Source of the DNA: PALSA-612 sp963846915
Lineage (GTDB): Bacteria > Actinomycetota > Thermoleophilia > Gaiellales > Gaiellaceae
NCBI GenBank assembly: GCA_963846915.1
Contig: CAWJXV010000004.1
Location: forward strand, 1 to 64,000
Reading direction: 5' to 3'
DNA: 64,000 bases
This document shows, one piece after another, positions 36,802 through 44,931 of this stretch (position 1 is its first letter; each line of letters begins with the position of its first letter). Made by a program: the position numbers and the translations under genes. Below the pieces are notes generated by a model that worked only from the letters and a program-made list of their open reading frames with translations, was not told the origin of the DNA and made no database searches.

Positions 36802-37017
36802 CTAGTCGCCAGCTTCGTACTTGAATGAGATGTCCAGGCGGACGCGGTAGTCGGCGATCTTGCCGTCCTTGATCGTCACGTCGAATCTTGTTGCTTCGGC
36901 GACTCGTAGGTCGCGGATCGAACGGCCCGCCGTCTCGACCGCGTTCGCTGCGGCCGCTTCCCATGAGTCGGAGCTGGTGCCGATGACCTCAGTGACGCGA
37001 TAGACGCTGTCGGTCAT
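36802..37017 (-). CDS. Dodecin family flavin-binding protein
   Basis: The ATG at 37017 is set by GAAAGGAG; the five residues upstream in frame are excluded. The 71-residue protein shows all dodecin marks: VYRVTEVIGTSSDSWEAAAA, NAVETAGRSIRDLRVAEATR and IADYRVRLDISFKYE. Dodecins form hollow 12-mers that store riboflavin, FMN or CoA derivatives in the cytoplasm. Single gene with its own promoter. Confidence 0.92.
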   Translation of the reverse strand: MTDSVYRVTEVIGTSSDSWEAAAANAVETAGRSIRDLRVAEATRFDVTIKDGKIADYRVRLDISFKYEAGD

Positions 37018-37085
37018 GCGTACTCCTTTCAATTAGAGGTGCTTCAGTCTCCACCACGGCGCTTGAGGTTAACCGACTACGGGCA

Positions 37086-37167
37086 CCGCATAGCGAATTG
37101 GATCGGGCACGCCTCCAAGCGGCGGATCCCGGGAAGGTCGCAGGCCAGTTCGAGTCTGGCACCAGGA
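37086..37167 (+). other. Degenerate tRNA-like sequence next to an integrase fragment
   Basis: A perfect T-arm (GCCAG-TTCGAGT-CTGGC, 37144-37160) is preceded by AGGTCGCAG. Further upstream, TAGCGAATTGGATCGGGCA resembles a D-arm and CGCCTCCAAGCGGCG an anticodon region. Acceptor strands do not pair and the spacing is wrong, so it looks like a tRNA remnant used as an attachment site. The integrase C-terminal fragment begins 13 bases later. Confidence 0.35.
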
Positions 37168-37179
37168 TCCCTCAACTCG

Positions 37180-37314
37180 GACCTGCCCGGCATCGAGGGC
37201 GTCACGTTCCACTCGATGCGCCACGCGTGCGCACCGCGGATGATCGACCGCGGCATCTCCTCGACCGTTCTCGCTGGCCCACCCGGGGCACGACACACAC
37301 TGTTGGACTTGAAT
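37180..37314 (+). pseudogene. C-terminal fragment of a tyrosine recombinase
   Basis: The reading DLPGIEGVTFHSMRHACAPR and then MIDRGISSTVLA contains the integrase box II motif HxxR (HSMRH) with the following helix. After about 40 residues the frame loses sense where the GHxxxxxT.Y end should be. The N-terminal domains are absent. It lies directly after a tRNA-like sequence, the usual setting for an integrated element, so this is an old insertion scar. Confidence 0.55.
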
Positions 37315-37356
37315 GGCCCCATTCGCCGCATGGAGGGGATGGCATCCCTGGTTGGT

Positions 37357-37387
37357 GCAAGCCGGCGCCGTTGGGGCGCCGGCTTGC
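37357..37387. terminator. Strong hairpin after the TIGR03118 gene
   Basis: A perfect 13-base stem (GCAAGCCGGCGCC with GGCGCCGGCTTGC) closes the loop GTTGG. It lies 11 bases beyond the stop (37398) of the minus-strand TIGR03118 gene, so it most likely ends that transcript. Confidence 0.7.
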
Positions 37388-37397
37388 TGGGTGTGTG

Positions 37398-38468
37398 TTA
37401 GTTGGCTCGGATGGTTCCGAAGAGGCCGTGGCTTTCGCCGTCGGGTCCGGCGGTGAAGAAGAGCGTGTCGGTTGGCCCGTTCTTGGCTAGTGCGCCGTGG
37501 CCGAACTGCAGTGACCAGAGTCCGTCGATGGTCAGCGATTTGTGGTCGGTGCCTGTGAGTTCGCCGGCGTGCTCGTAGTTGCCGGCGGGGTGTCGCTGGT
37601 AGGCGTTGATCTGGCCGTCTCCGAAGTTGCCGATCAGGAGGTCTCCGCCGAAGCGGCCGAATCTTGCGGGAGCTTGCGCGAGTCCCCACGGCGAGTTGAG
37701 CTGACCGTGACTGGCGACCCGTTGTAGCAGTGCACCGTTTGTGTCGAACTCGTCGACGAACCCGTGCCCTTGACCGGGCACATCGTCATGTCCGGCCGGA
37801 TCCTGCTTGGCGTAGGTGACGAAGATGTCGCCACCGATGTTCTGGATTCCGAACGGAGCGTAGCCAGTCGGGATCTTGGGGTCGGTGAACGCGCCCGGCA
37901 TGTTCAGCTGCGTGAAAGTTCCGTTGAACACGTCGACGCGTCCGTTGTGGAAGTCGGCTGCGTAGAGGCGGCTACCGCTCCCGGTCGAGGCGATCGCCAA
38001 CCCCTTGAACACCGCTCCCCCAGCAGAAGGGACAGCGACGACCGCCTGGGTCCCCGCTGTTCCGTTCCAGCCCAGGATCGCGCCCTCCTCGGTGTCGAAG
38101 ATGAACAAGGCCGGGCCGGAAGCGCCGCCCGTCGAAAGGGCGAAATCTGACGTGGTGTTCGCGACCACACCGGTCGGCGCGTTCGGCACTTTGACGACGA
38201 GTGACTGCGGTGTGCCGTCCGCGATGTACAAGGTCGACACGTTCATGCCGTTATCGGCCACCCACCAGGGCGAGCCCGGCAACGCCGCCAACCCCCAGGC
38301 GTTGACCAGGTTCGGATCCATGTGATCCGCCACCCCCGGCTGATCCGAGACGAGGTTGTGCGTCAGATATGAGTTCGAGGGTGCCGCGGCCGACACACCG
38401 GCCACCGCCCCGGCGACCGCAACCACCAAAGCCGCCAACCAGAACCAGCGAAGACGCGAGAATCGCAT
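37398..38468 (-). CDS. TIGR03118 family secreted beta-propeller protein
   Basis: The ATG at 38468 is fixed by CAAGGAGGTGGGAG; the 23 residues upstream in frame are excluded. A Sec signal (FWLAALVVAVAGAVAGVSAA) precedes the family's start YLTHNLVSDQPGVADHMDPN and LVNAWGLAALPGSPWWVADN. Later blades include GLAIASTGSGSRLYAADFHN, GRVDVFNGTF and SPWGLAQAPARFGRFGGDLL. Length 356 residues matches TIGR03118. It is extracellular, function unknown. A terminator hairpin follows. Confidence 0.9.
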   Translation of the reverse strand: MRFSRLRWFWLAALVVAVAGAVAGVSAAAPSNSYLTHNLVSDQPGVADHMDPNLVNAWGLAALPGSPWWVADNGMNVSTLYIADGTPQSLVVKVPNAPTGVVANTTSDFALSTGGASGPALFIFDTEEGAILGWNGTAGTQAVVAVPSAGGAVFKGLAIASTGSGSRLYAADFHNGRVDVFNGTFTQLNMPGAFTDPKIPTGYAPFGIQNIGGDIFVTYAKQDPAGHDDVPGQGHGFVDEFDTNGALLQRVASHGQLNSPWGLAQAPARFGRFGGDLLIGNFGDGQINAYQRHPAGNYEHAGELTGTDHKSLTIDGLWSLQFGHGALAKNGPTDTLFFTAGPDGESHGLFGTIRAN

Positions 38469-38799
38469 CTCCCACCTCCTTGCTTGGGAAGCGCCCTCCC
38501 CAACGCAGCAAGAGGACATACGCGCGACCAGCCGCACCGGATTCAGCCAACACCGGTGCTGTTCCCAACCCTCAAGGAGTTCGGCCGCACACCCTTCTCA
38601 CGACCAGCCGCCACCGCAAGTCTGGGAATACCACGGCGTCCCACGCGCCGCCGGCGAACGTCCGAGCTAGCCAGCAACGCGGGGAAGCGCAGCTCATCGA
38701 CCGTGCTCGCCGCCCTGATGGCGATCACGCTCCCGTTCTCCGTCCTCAACTCTCTGGCTCAAAGGAACCCGCGACCAACCCCGGCGCTAGCCTGACAAC
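38469..38799. other. Non-coding stretch upstream of the TIGR03118 gene
   Basis: About 330 bases between the TIGR03118 start and a small plus-strand gene at 38800. Several short overlapping frames exist but none has a start with ribosome-binding site and protein-like content. The left end must hold the promoter of the TIGR03118 gene. Confidence 0.3.
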
Positions 38800-38979
38800 G
38801 TGGCCGTCCCGCAAGGAAGCTGCCCAGGCACCGGCGAGCCAGCCATCCCGGAAAGCGAGGACTTCGATCTCAGAGGCCGACCGACGGGCGTGTGCCCTGT
38901 GTGCCATGGCCGGTTGCGACTAACGGACGGGAAGCTGCCGAATCACGCGCCGTCCCTGCATCGCAGTGAGCCCAACTAG
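38800..38979 (+). CDS. Small zinc-finger-like protein
   Basis: A GTG at 38800 opens a 59-residue frame: MAVPQGSCPGTGEPAIPESE, then DFDLRGRPTGVCPVCHGRLR and LTDGKLPNHAPSLHRSEPN. It has a CPxCxG knuckle with nearby His residues and an early Cys (SCPGTG), a pattern of tiny actinobacterial zinc-binding proteins. The text is coherent from start to stop. Function unknown. Confidence 0.55.
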   Translation: MAVPQGSCPGTGEPAIPESEDFDLRGRPTGVCPVCHGRLRLTDGKLPNHAPSLHRSEPN

Positions 38980-39032
38980 GAGGCTTGGCGAGTAAGTTTT
39001 CGATTCGCAATCCGTCGAGGAGTGCGGGTCAT

Positions 39033-39233
39033 TCAGCCCAGTCTCATTGTGGGTAGCAGTCGGTTGATCAGGGAGTTGAGACGAGTGGGTGCGAGAGCGA
39101 GCCCGTGTTGTCGCGGCTCGGGAATTCTGGTCTCCTGGGTGGACAACTCTTGGTGCCCGTTGCTTGGGCGGGTGGAGATGCGGCGGCGGAGCGTGTAGAT
39201 CGAGTCGTCGGCGGGTTCAGGCGTGTTGGTCAT
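39033..39233 (-). CDS. Small hypothetical protein
   Basis: The ATG at 39233 is preceded by GAAAGGAAAGATCAAGC, a good ribosome-binding site. The 66-residue product (MTNTPEPADDSIYTLRRRIS, then ETRIPEPRQHGLALAPTRLN and SLINRLLPTMRLG) is basic. No family is recognised. The ribosome-binding site is the main support. Confidence 0.45.
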   Translation of the reverse strand: MTNTPEPADDSIYTLRRRISTRPSNGHQELSTQETRIPEPRQHGLALAPTRLNSLINRLLPTMRLG

Positions 39234-39461
39234 GCTTGATCTTTCCTTTCTCGCTGTGGAGTCGTTTTGCGCGGCTGCTGCGCTCCTCTCTCGGCATCGG
39301 ACAGCTGCCGGTCACGGTCAACACTTGTTCGGGTATGAGCACACGCAGACGCTCGTTTGGGTCACGCCATTCGATTGACTGGTGTCCTCTTCCTGATTTT
39401 TGTACCGGCTTTACCGTCGGACCGCCCAAACGAGCCGATAACCCCTGTGGAGCAGCATCTG

Positions 39462-39728
39462 ATGTCAGCGCAGCCAAACCGCCTGGATGGTCGAGACCTC
39501 AGTCGCGATGAGGCGAACATGCTCGTGATCGAACTCAACCGGCTTCCCGTAGGCTCCGAAGCTGGCAACGCAGCGGCGCTCGTCAAACGCGCAGTCAGCG
39601 AGAAGACCGAGTTGCCCCTCACAGCCGCCCAAGCAGCGACCTTGCGACGCGCCGTCGAAGGCATCCGCCTCAAGCGCCACAGCCTCCCACCCGGCCTCTC
39701 CCAGCTCCGAGCCCACCTCCAAACCTAA
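39462..39728 (+). CDS. Small helical hypothetical protein
   Basis: The ATG at 39462 gives 88 residues (MSAQPNRLDGRDLSRDEANM, then LVIELNRLPVGSEAGNAAAL and LTAAQAATLRRAVEGIRLKR). It is helical and charged. The frame extends upstream to 39357 with less protein-like sequence. No family is recognised. Confidence 0.55.
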   Translation: MSAQPNRLDGRDLSRDEANMLVIELNRLPVGSEAGNAAALVKRAVSEKTELPLTAAQAATLRRAVEGIRLKRHSLPPGLSQLRAHLQT

Positions 39729-39983
39729 CCCCACACCCGGGTACCCCAATTGGGCCATTGATGATGCTCGTCTTCGCCCCATCGATTCTTTGGCAGAAGG
39801 CCGAGTGATGTCCAGCCCGAGAGCCTCAGATAACCGAGGATGGTCACCCCGAGGACGCCGACGCCCCCTGCGCCGAGCCTCCGGCCTCGTTCCCCTTTTT
39901 CGGGGCACCGAGCCGTCCTCTGCCAGAGCGGTCGTGGCTGCTGAATTGGCGTAGAACTAGCCTCTGCTAGTCTCGCCCGCGCG

Positions 39984-40295
39984 ATGGGGGTCTTGGACGG
40001 GGAGCGCATCCGGCATACGGTTGTCTTTGATCTGCGCCACACGGCGGCGTCCCAGGAGGAAGCTGACTTCCTTGCTGCGGCGGAGCGGCTCGCCGCGATT
40101 CCGGGTGTCGAAGCTTTTGAGGTGCTGCGCGAGGCGAGTCGGAAGAACAGCTACCGCTTCGGCATCTCGATGGAGTTCGCCGACGAGGCAGCGTATGCCG
40201 CCTATAACGAACATCCAGATCACGTTCGGTTCGTGGAGCAGCGCTGGCTGCCGGAGGTTTCAGACTTCTTCGAGAGCGACTACGTGACCCTGTAA
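39984..40295 (+). CDS. Dabb (stress-responsive alpha/beta barrel) domain protein
   Basis: The 103-residue protein starts at ATG 39984. IRHTVVFDLRHTAASQEEAD is the Dabb strand 1 and helix 1, and FGISMEFADEAAYAAYNEHP with DHVRFVEQRWLPEVSDFF is the closing part with the typical Y-x-x-H-P. Dabb proteins are ferredoxin-fold dimers; some are cyclases, most are uncharacterised. It stands alone. Confidence 0.85.
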   Translation: MGVLDGERIRHTVVFDLRHTAASQEEADFLAAAERLAAIPGVEAFEVLREASRKNSYRFGISMEFADEAAYAAYNEHPDHVRFVEQRWLPEVSDFFESDYVTL

Positions 40296-40433
40296 CGGTT
40301 CCCGCCTACTCCGCGAGTGGTGCGGCTCACGCTCGGGCACGAGGTCTGGCTGAGGCGGGCGAGCAGGTCGGCGGACTGCTAGGAAGGCTTGGCGAAGCGA
40401 TTGGCGAGACGATTTCTGGCGGTTAGCCCAGGC

Positions 40434-40728
40434 ATGGGACAGGCCTCAAACCCGAGGTTGTCTCCGTCCCCTTCGAGGACGTAGAACGGTTGATGGGCGA
40501 CCTGGCAGTGTTCGGCGACGACCACGCGATGACAGGCTCCCGCAACTCGCACGAGCACTCCTGAAAGCGATGGAGACCGCGCCGCCCGCCACCGTGCAAC
40601 TCACAGACAAAGATCGCATCGCCGTCCATGCTGCGTTGACCCGCGTGGGCCAACGAGGCGGCCTCTCACAACAGCTAATCGACTTGCGAATCGCCTGCGG
40701 GGCCAGACTGACATCGGGCGCCCGCTGA
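40434..40728 (+). pseudogene. Hypothetical protein remnant, frameshifted
   Basis: The frame reads GLKPEVVSVPFEDVERLMGD and LAVFGDDHAMTG. After a one-base shift near 40533 it continues LPQLARALLKAMETAPPATV, QLTDKDRIAVHAALTRVGQR and GGLSQQLIDLRIACG to TGA at 40726-40728. Just upstream in the first frame, a segment GLAEAGEQVGGLLGRLGEAI ends in a TAG at 40424. No start codon is available after that stop, so this looks like a broken gene. No family is recognised. Confidence 0.4.
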
Positions 40729-40983
40729 GCGAAGGCGTTCTGTGTGCCGTCGGCCCAGGTCAGGGGGCTCGTGCGATGCGGCTAGCTTCTGGACTTCGAG
40801 CGCGATCTCGCGCATGGCTTCCTCAAGCCCCTCGATTCGCTCGAAGACCTCACTGATTGCACCAGATGTCCCGTCTGTCGATAGAAGCGGATGTTTGTGG
40901 GCGTCGATCAGCATCCCGACCCGATCTGACAAGGTTTCGTACACGTCTTCCATCGCCGCCTCGCTTCGGTGGGGTGTCTTCAT
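40675..40983 (-). CDS. Coiled-coil hypothetical protein
   Basis: The ATG at 40983 gives 102 residues (MKTPHRSEAAMEDVYETLSD, then RVGMLIDAHKHPLLSTDGTS and EVFERIEGLEEAMREIALEV). The heptad pattern around EGLEEAMREIALEVQKLAA indicates a short coiled coil. Its 3' end overlaps the plus-strand remnant by about 50 bases, so the real end of one of the two is uncertain. Confidence 0.5.
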   Translation of the reverse strand: MKTPHRSEAAMEDVYETLSDRVGMLIDAHKHPLLSTDGTSGAISEVFERIEGLEEAMREIALEVQKLAASHEPPDLGRRHTERLRSAGARCQSGPAGDSQVD

Positions 40984-41177
40984 TATGGACGAGGTCGGAG
41001 TTCTCCAAACCCTGCGCCTTTCGCTGTTACTTGACCGGGGGCAGACTGTGTGAGAGGGTGCGTTTGCCCGATCGGGCGGCACGGTTCGCAGGTCGCAAGA
41101 CCAGTGTTCTGGGTCACACGATCGGGCATTCTTGTTGGCGCGGCTGCTGCGCCGAGTCCCCTGTCGGGATTGCTCGG

Positions 41178-41375
41178 CTACGGCTGGCGGCAATAGACGA
41201 GGACGGACAGGCTGACACCGGATGTCTTCTTTCGGGGCGGGATGCGAGACACGCTCGTGACGAGAACCTTCTCGCCGTCGACATCGATCAGGTCGCCTGC
41301 CGCTGGGACGTTGCGCATCAGTCGCATGAGCGTCCGCTCATCCTCGTCATCTTGGTAATCGATGAGGATTTGCAC
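41178..41375 (-). CDS. Small hypothetical protein
   Basis: A GTG at 41375 gives 65 residues (QILIDYQDDEDERTLMRLMR, then NVPAAGDLIDVDGEKVLVTS and KKTSGVSLSVLVYCRQP). The strand-rich second half suggests a small SH3-like barrel, an inference only. The 13 residues upstream in frame read poorly and are left out. Confidence 0.45.
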   Translation of the reverse strand: MQILIDYQDDEDERTLMRLMRNVPAAGDLIDVDGEKVLVTSVSRIPPRKKTSGVSLSVLVYCRQP

Positions 41376-41652
41376 CCAGGGCACTGTCCTTCCGACCCTA
41401 AGACACCGCGGCAACTCGCGCGGGTCGGTCGGGGTCAGGCACAGATGTCAAAGGATGCGTGGTCGGGGCCGCATGTACTGAGACTCGACACCGGCCTCGA
41501 GTCGACCTAGGATTGCGGCATGGTGGTGGAGGTTCTGGGGCTGAGCATCACCTGAGTTCGGCCGTGTCGGCGCCAGCTACAGGAAGGCGGGCGCCGCCGA
41601 TTACACAGCGTCCAGGCCGGCCTGGACGAGGTGAAGTTCCTCGGGCCGCAGC

Positions 41653-41769
41653 GTGAGCGCCCGCGCCGTTTCATGGCTCGGCCTCGAATGGCGGTTGCTC
41701 GAGCTGCTGGCCGTGTTGCCGGACGACGCGGGCGTGCAGGCGGTCTGGCGGGCGCTAGGCGCTCTTTGA
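41653..41769 (+). repeat. Repeated short ORF (copy 2): SWLGxEWR...LPDDAGVQAVWRAL
   Basis: A GTG at 41653 opens MSARAVSWLGLEWRLLELLA and then VLPDDAGVQAVWRALGAL (38 residues). It repeats the protein seen at 6227-6337, with LPDDAGVQAVWRAL identical. It lies 67 bases before the cold-shock gene. The two copies are 35 kb apart in unrelated contexts. Either a very small gene family or the 3' end of a mobile unit. Confidence 0.45.
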
Positions 41770-41836
41770 GTCGCGTTGGTAGGCTCGCCAACGCTCGGGC
41801 GGGCAGTCCGCTCGTACTTTTCGGGGAGGGGTTCCG

Positions 41837-42115
41837 TTGGCGATCGGCACTGTGAAGTGGTTCAGCGGCGACAAGGGTTACGGCTTCATCACCCCGGATG
41901 GCGGCGGGGATGACGTGTTCGTGCATTTCTCCAAGATTGAGGGTTCCGGCTACAAGTCGCTGGATGAGGGCGCAAAGGTCCAGTTCGAGACGGAGCCGGG
42001 GCAGAAGGGCCTGCAGGCGACAGGGGTGAGGGTCGTCGGCGCAGCCCACCAGGGAGCCAGTCCGGCAACCGAGGTCGCCGAGCCCCAAGAATCCGTCGAG
42101 GGCGTCGAGGACTAG
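41837..42115 (+). CDS. cspA: Cold-shock domain protein
   Basis: The TTG at 41837 follows GGGGAGGGG. Residues 1-66 are a classic CSD: GTVKWFSGDKGYGFITPDGG (RNP1 GYGFI) and DDVFVHFSKIEG (RNP2 VFVHF), ending in VQFETEPGQKGLQATGVRVV. A 25-residue acidic tail follows (TEVAEPQESVEGVED), longer than in standard CspA. It binds single-stranded RNA and DNA in the cytoplasm. A strong terminator hairpin lies 82 bases after the stop. Confidence 0.92.
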   Translation: MAIGTVKWFSGDKGYGFITPDGGGDDVFVHFSKIEGSGYKSLDEGAKVQFETEPGQKGLQATGVRVVGAAHQGASPATEVAEPQESVEGVED

Positions 42116-42197
42116 CGTGTCGAGGGCGACGCCAACCCGGCGCGGCCGACGAAGTTGTTCTGGGGCGCCGAGGGAGGCAGCCCGGAGAGCGATCGAC

Positions 42198-42241
42198 GCA
42201 AGGAACCCCGCCGGGAGGCAGTCCGAGGCGGGGTTCCTTGC
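42198..42241. terminator. Strong hairpin after the cold-shock gene
   Basis: A perfect 15-base stem (GCAAGGAACCCCGCC with GGCGGGGTTCCTTGC) closes a 14-base loop. It lies between the converging cold-shock gene and the SnoaL-like gene and can end both transcripts. Confidence 0.8.
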
Positions 42242-42351
42242 TGTCGCGTCCGAGGCTGTCCCATCCCGGGCGTTTTAGCGGTGCAGCTTTCGGGTCGGAG
42301 AGAGCAACCGCGCTCGCGCGAGCGCCCCTCCATTCTCGTTTGCTGCGGCAG

Positions 42352-42801
42352 CTACTTGGCCTGCGCGCCGATCTGCTTGAAGAGAGTCGTCGAGTCGAAG
42401 TAGTGGCGGCTCTCCTTGATCATGTCGCCTTCAAAGGTGAAGAAGAAGGCAGCGGGCGTCGTCTGAGTCTTACCGGAGGCTGGGAGCATTCCCTGCGGAG
42501 TTGCGAGCGGGCCGGTGTGCGTTCCCTTCCAGGTCACTTCCAGCGCCACCGTCTTGCCGTCAGCGACCGCGCTTGTGACGGTGCCGATCGCATCCGGGAA
42601 GGCTGTCTTCCAGGCCTGGAAGGTCTCGACGATCTGCTCCGGACCCTTGATGTTCCGCTCGGTACCGAACTCGTTGTAGAGGCAACCGGAAGCGAGCTTT
42701 GCTTGCAGCCGCTCCCAGTCGCTTTTGTTGAAGGCGTCGATCTGCTCGCGGGCGATCCTGACGAGCTCGCCGGTTGTCAACGCAGTCAGTGTGGAGTTCA
42801 T
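42352..42801 (-). CDS. SnoaL-like (NTF2-fold) protein
   Basis: The ATG at 42801 is set by CGAAAGGAGCTAGCG. The 149-residue protein has the NTF2-fold pattern: LVRIAREQIDAFNKSDWERL, GPEQIVETFQAWKTAFPDAI, ALEVTWKGTHTGPLATPQGM and GDMIKESRHYFDSTTLFKQI. SnoaL-like members isomerise or cyclise polyketides, but many are uncharacterised; the Y-F-D ending is typical. No signal peptide. It stands alone. Confidence 0.82.
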   Translation of the reverse strand: MNSTLTALTTGELVRIAREQIDAFNKSDWERLQAKLASGCLYNEFGTERNIKGPEQIVETFQAWKTAFPDAIGTVTSAVADGKTVALEVTWKGTHTGPLATPQGMLPASGKTQTTPAAFFFTFEGDMIKESRHYFDSTTLFKQIGAQAK

Positions 42802-43032
42802 CGCTAGCTCCTTTCGAAGGTGGCGGCGAACGGGACGCAGATTCGGAGGCAAGCCTCCAAACGCTGTCCCGGCCGGGACAGTGGTGGCAACGAGGAAGAA
42901 GAAGCTGGCGACTCGACGGACAGAATCTGGACCGTCAGCGCGACTGGCTCGATGTCTCCAACGTCGACTCTACTCCGATTCGCTCGACAGGCAGCGTTAC
43001 GCTTAGGCGAAGCTGATCGACGAGAGGCAGAC

Positions 43033-43197
43033 ATGCCCGAAAGCGGTCTACCGATCCGGGTCTACAAGGAACGCGACATGTGGCACGTCGACTACGGCGA
43101 GGGGGTGACCGAAGACCACGAAAGCGAAGAGGAGGCCACCGCCGCAGCTGACGCAGTCGCGCAGGCTGAAGAACGCACCGTCGTCGTCGAGGAGTAA
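43033..43197 (+). CDS. DUF2188-like small protein
   Basis: The ATG at 43033 follows CGAGAGGCAG. The 54-residue product (MPESGLPIRVYKERDMWHVD, then EGVTEDHESEEEATAAADAV and AQAEERTVVVEE) shows the DUF2188 plan: a beta-hairpin with W-x-V, then a helix with EEA...A...A. Acidic and cytoplasmic; function unknown. Confidence 0.65.
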   Translation: MPESGLPIRVYKERDMWHVDYGEGVTEDHESEEEATAAADAVAQAEERTVVVEE

Positions 43198-43276
43198 CGG
43201 CGGACCTCGTTCACCGGCCCGTAAGCGAACCAGCTGAAAACGGAAAGGGGCGAATGCCTCCTCCCTCTCACCCGGG

Positions 43277-43639
43277 CTAGCTGATGATGGCCGGGGAGGC
43301 GCCTGCGAGGGCGCGGACGCGGGGCGTGACACTCTCGATCGCGTCTTCCAGGGTTTCGAAGATCGGCACGCGGTGGTTGGCACGGACGATCTCGAACAAA
43401 CGCAGCACATTCCCCGGCGGGCACACGAGCGTTGTCCGGGCGGGCCGGTCACGCAGCAGAGCGTTGATCCCGGCCGAGGAAATGAACACGATGTTGCTCA
43501 GGTCGACGATCGCCGGCACGTCATTGTCATCAATCGCCTCGTCGAGCTCAGGCGCCGTCAGCTCATCTAGCTCGCCACGGACGACAACGACCCTGAAACC
43601 CTCACCCTCATGGGTGAAAATCGAGAAGGCATCTTCCAT
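43277..43639 (-). CDS. STAS-domain anti-sigma-factor antagonist-like protein
   Basis: The ATG at 43639 gives 120 residues. The STAS core is visible: FRVVVVRGELDELTAPELDE, VPAIVDLSNIVFISSAGINA (the D-L-S..F-I-S-S-A-G motif with the phosphorylatable Ser) and LRLFEIVRANHRVPIFETLE. Such proteins are switched by serine phosphorylation and release sigma factors from anti-sigma kinases. No anti-sigma gene is adjacent, so its partner lies elsewhere; the RsbR-like protein at 7033 is a distant candidate. Confidence 0.85.
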   Translation of the reverse strand: MEDAFSIFTHEGEGFRVVVVRGELDELTAPELDEAIDDNDVPAIVDLSNIVFISSAGINALLRDRPARTTLVCPPGNVLRLFEIVRANHRVPIFETLEDAIESVTPRVRALAGASPAIIS

Positions 43640-43690
43640 GCTCCACCATCCCCCTGCGCCATGTTGGGCGGACCGCCGTCGCACTGAATC

Positions 43691-44668
43691 TTATCCGCGA
43701 CGACGTCTAAGGGGCCGCGAATTCTCCTCACGGGGATCTGTTCTAGGCAGGGTCGCCGGTTGGAGTTCTTGGCGTTGGTCGTGCCAGCGGATGACGGCGA
43801 GTTGGTGGCCGATTTGAAGGCCGTCGCGGCCGAGTTGGAAGCCGCCAAAAAAGGTGGTGGTCTGAAGCTGTTTCGCCGCTGTCAGCGGATCGCCAGGGTT
43901 GAGTTGCAGGCAGTGATCGGCGATCAGCGCCTCGGCGTAGGCCTGTCCGGCAATGTAGTCGTCGAGGTCGATCGTTGCTGGCCCGAGCTGGGGTTGGATC
44001 GCCAGGTCGGGATGCCACTGCACAGGTGCGAGGAAACCTTCGGGGTCGTCGCCGAGCAGCTGCGGGAACCCGGCGAGGCCGGGTGAGAGCCCGCCGAGAA
44101 CCAGCCGGCCCTTGATCCGGTGAAACAGCCCGATCTCCCACTCGACTGGACCGCAGGCGAGCACGGCGTCCGCGTCGCCAACGTCTTCGACGAGCTCGAT
44201 ACCGAGCTCGCCTGCCTGCTTGAGCCCCTCGACCGCGAAGGCGGCGAATCGCCCCGGAGCCCGCGCGAGCGCAACGCGCGCTCCGGGATGGAGCTGGGCA
44301 AGCGTGCGGGCGAGGGCGACCAGGTAGCGGCTCGCGGGCGCCGATACGGAGACGACACCCGGCAGCCGCTGGACATCATCCGCAGCCGCACCGTGGTTCC
44401 AGACGACCCCACCTTGTGCGGAGTGCGCGACCGCTCGGGTCGAGTCGCTCCCATACGGGCCGAGCACGAGACGGCAGCCGCGCCGAACAAGCTGCTCGTG
44501 CAAACGACGGGCTTGCTGCGGATCGCTGGCATCGTCGAGCAGCACCAGCTTCGACCCGGTATCGGCCGCCCACAACTCGAGCCCCGCGCCCACCTGGGCG
44601 CCCTGGGCCGAGTAGCGGCCGGTCAGCGACACAGGCGCCCCCACCTCGTCGAGCAAGATGCCCGACAC
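43691..44668 (-). CDS. Periplasmic-binding-protein type I (branched-chain amino acid receptor-like) protein
   Basis: The 325-residue protein has the Peripla_BP_6 pattern: GAPVSLTGRYSAQGAQVGAG, LVLLDDASDPQQARRLHEQL, RLVLGPYGSDSTRAVAHSAQ, GGVVWNHGAAADDVQ and AVLACGPVEWEIGLFHRI. It lacks any signal peptide, which is unusual for ABC-transport receptors; no permease or ATPase genes are near. It may be a cytoplasmic sensor built from the same fold. The last 15 residues differ between frames, so the exact end is uncertain. Confidence 0.7.
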   Translation of the reverse strand: MSGILLDEVGAPVSLTGRYSAQGAQVGAGLELWAADTGSKLVLLDDASDPQQARRLHEQLVRRGCRLVLGPYGSDSTRAVAHSAQGGVVWNHGAAADDVQRLPGVVSVSAPASRYLVALARTLAQLHPGARVALARAPGRFAAFAVEGLKQAGELGIELVEDVGDADAVLACGPVEWEIGLFHRIKGRLVLGGLSPGLAGFPQLLGDDPEGFLAPVQWHPDLAIQPQLGPATIDLDDYIAGQAYAEALIADHCLQLNPGDPLTAAKQLQTTTFFGGFQLGRDGLQIGHQLAVIRWHDQRQELQPATLPRTDPREENSRPLRRRRG

Positions 44669-44931
44669 TACACCGCGCCGATACGGTGGTTAGTTCGATC
44701 GACAGCGCATCCGACGAGGCTGCCGCCGGCGATGGCCTCGGCTGTAGATCGGTGATCGTTCCGGGGGCGCGTTGGGGCAAGAGGGGAGTCAGCGCTTTCC
44801 CCGATGCTGGGCGGTCGGTGGCATGTGAGAGTGGCGGTAGGAAGCGCGAGCTGGACGTCCCGTCTGCTGTGCGCTCTCAGAGCTGCGCATCTCTTCTATG
44901 TGCGGATCGACTATCGAGAGGTTGGTACTCC

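Noticed and set aside
37086..37167. Possible complete tRNA
   Set aside because: The T-arm is perfect but acceptor strands do not pair and arm spacing is wrong, so it is listed only as a remnant.
43601..43618. TCACCCTCATGGGTGA inside the STAS gene as another operator copy
   Set aside because: Arms and spacing differ from the TTCACYYGGGTGAA consensus and it lies inside coding sequence.
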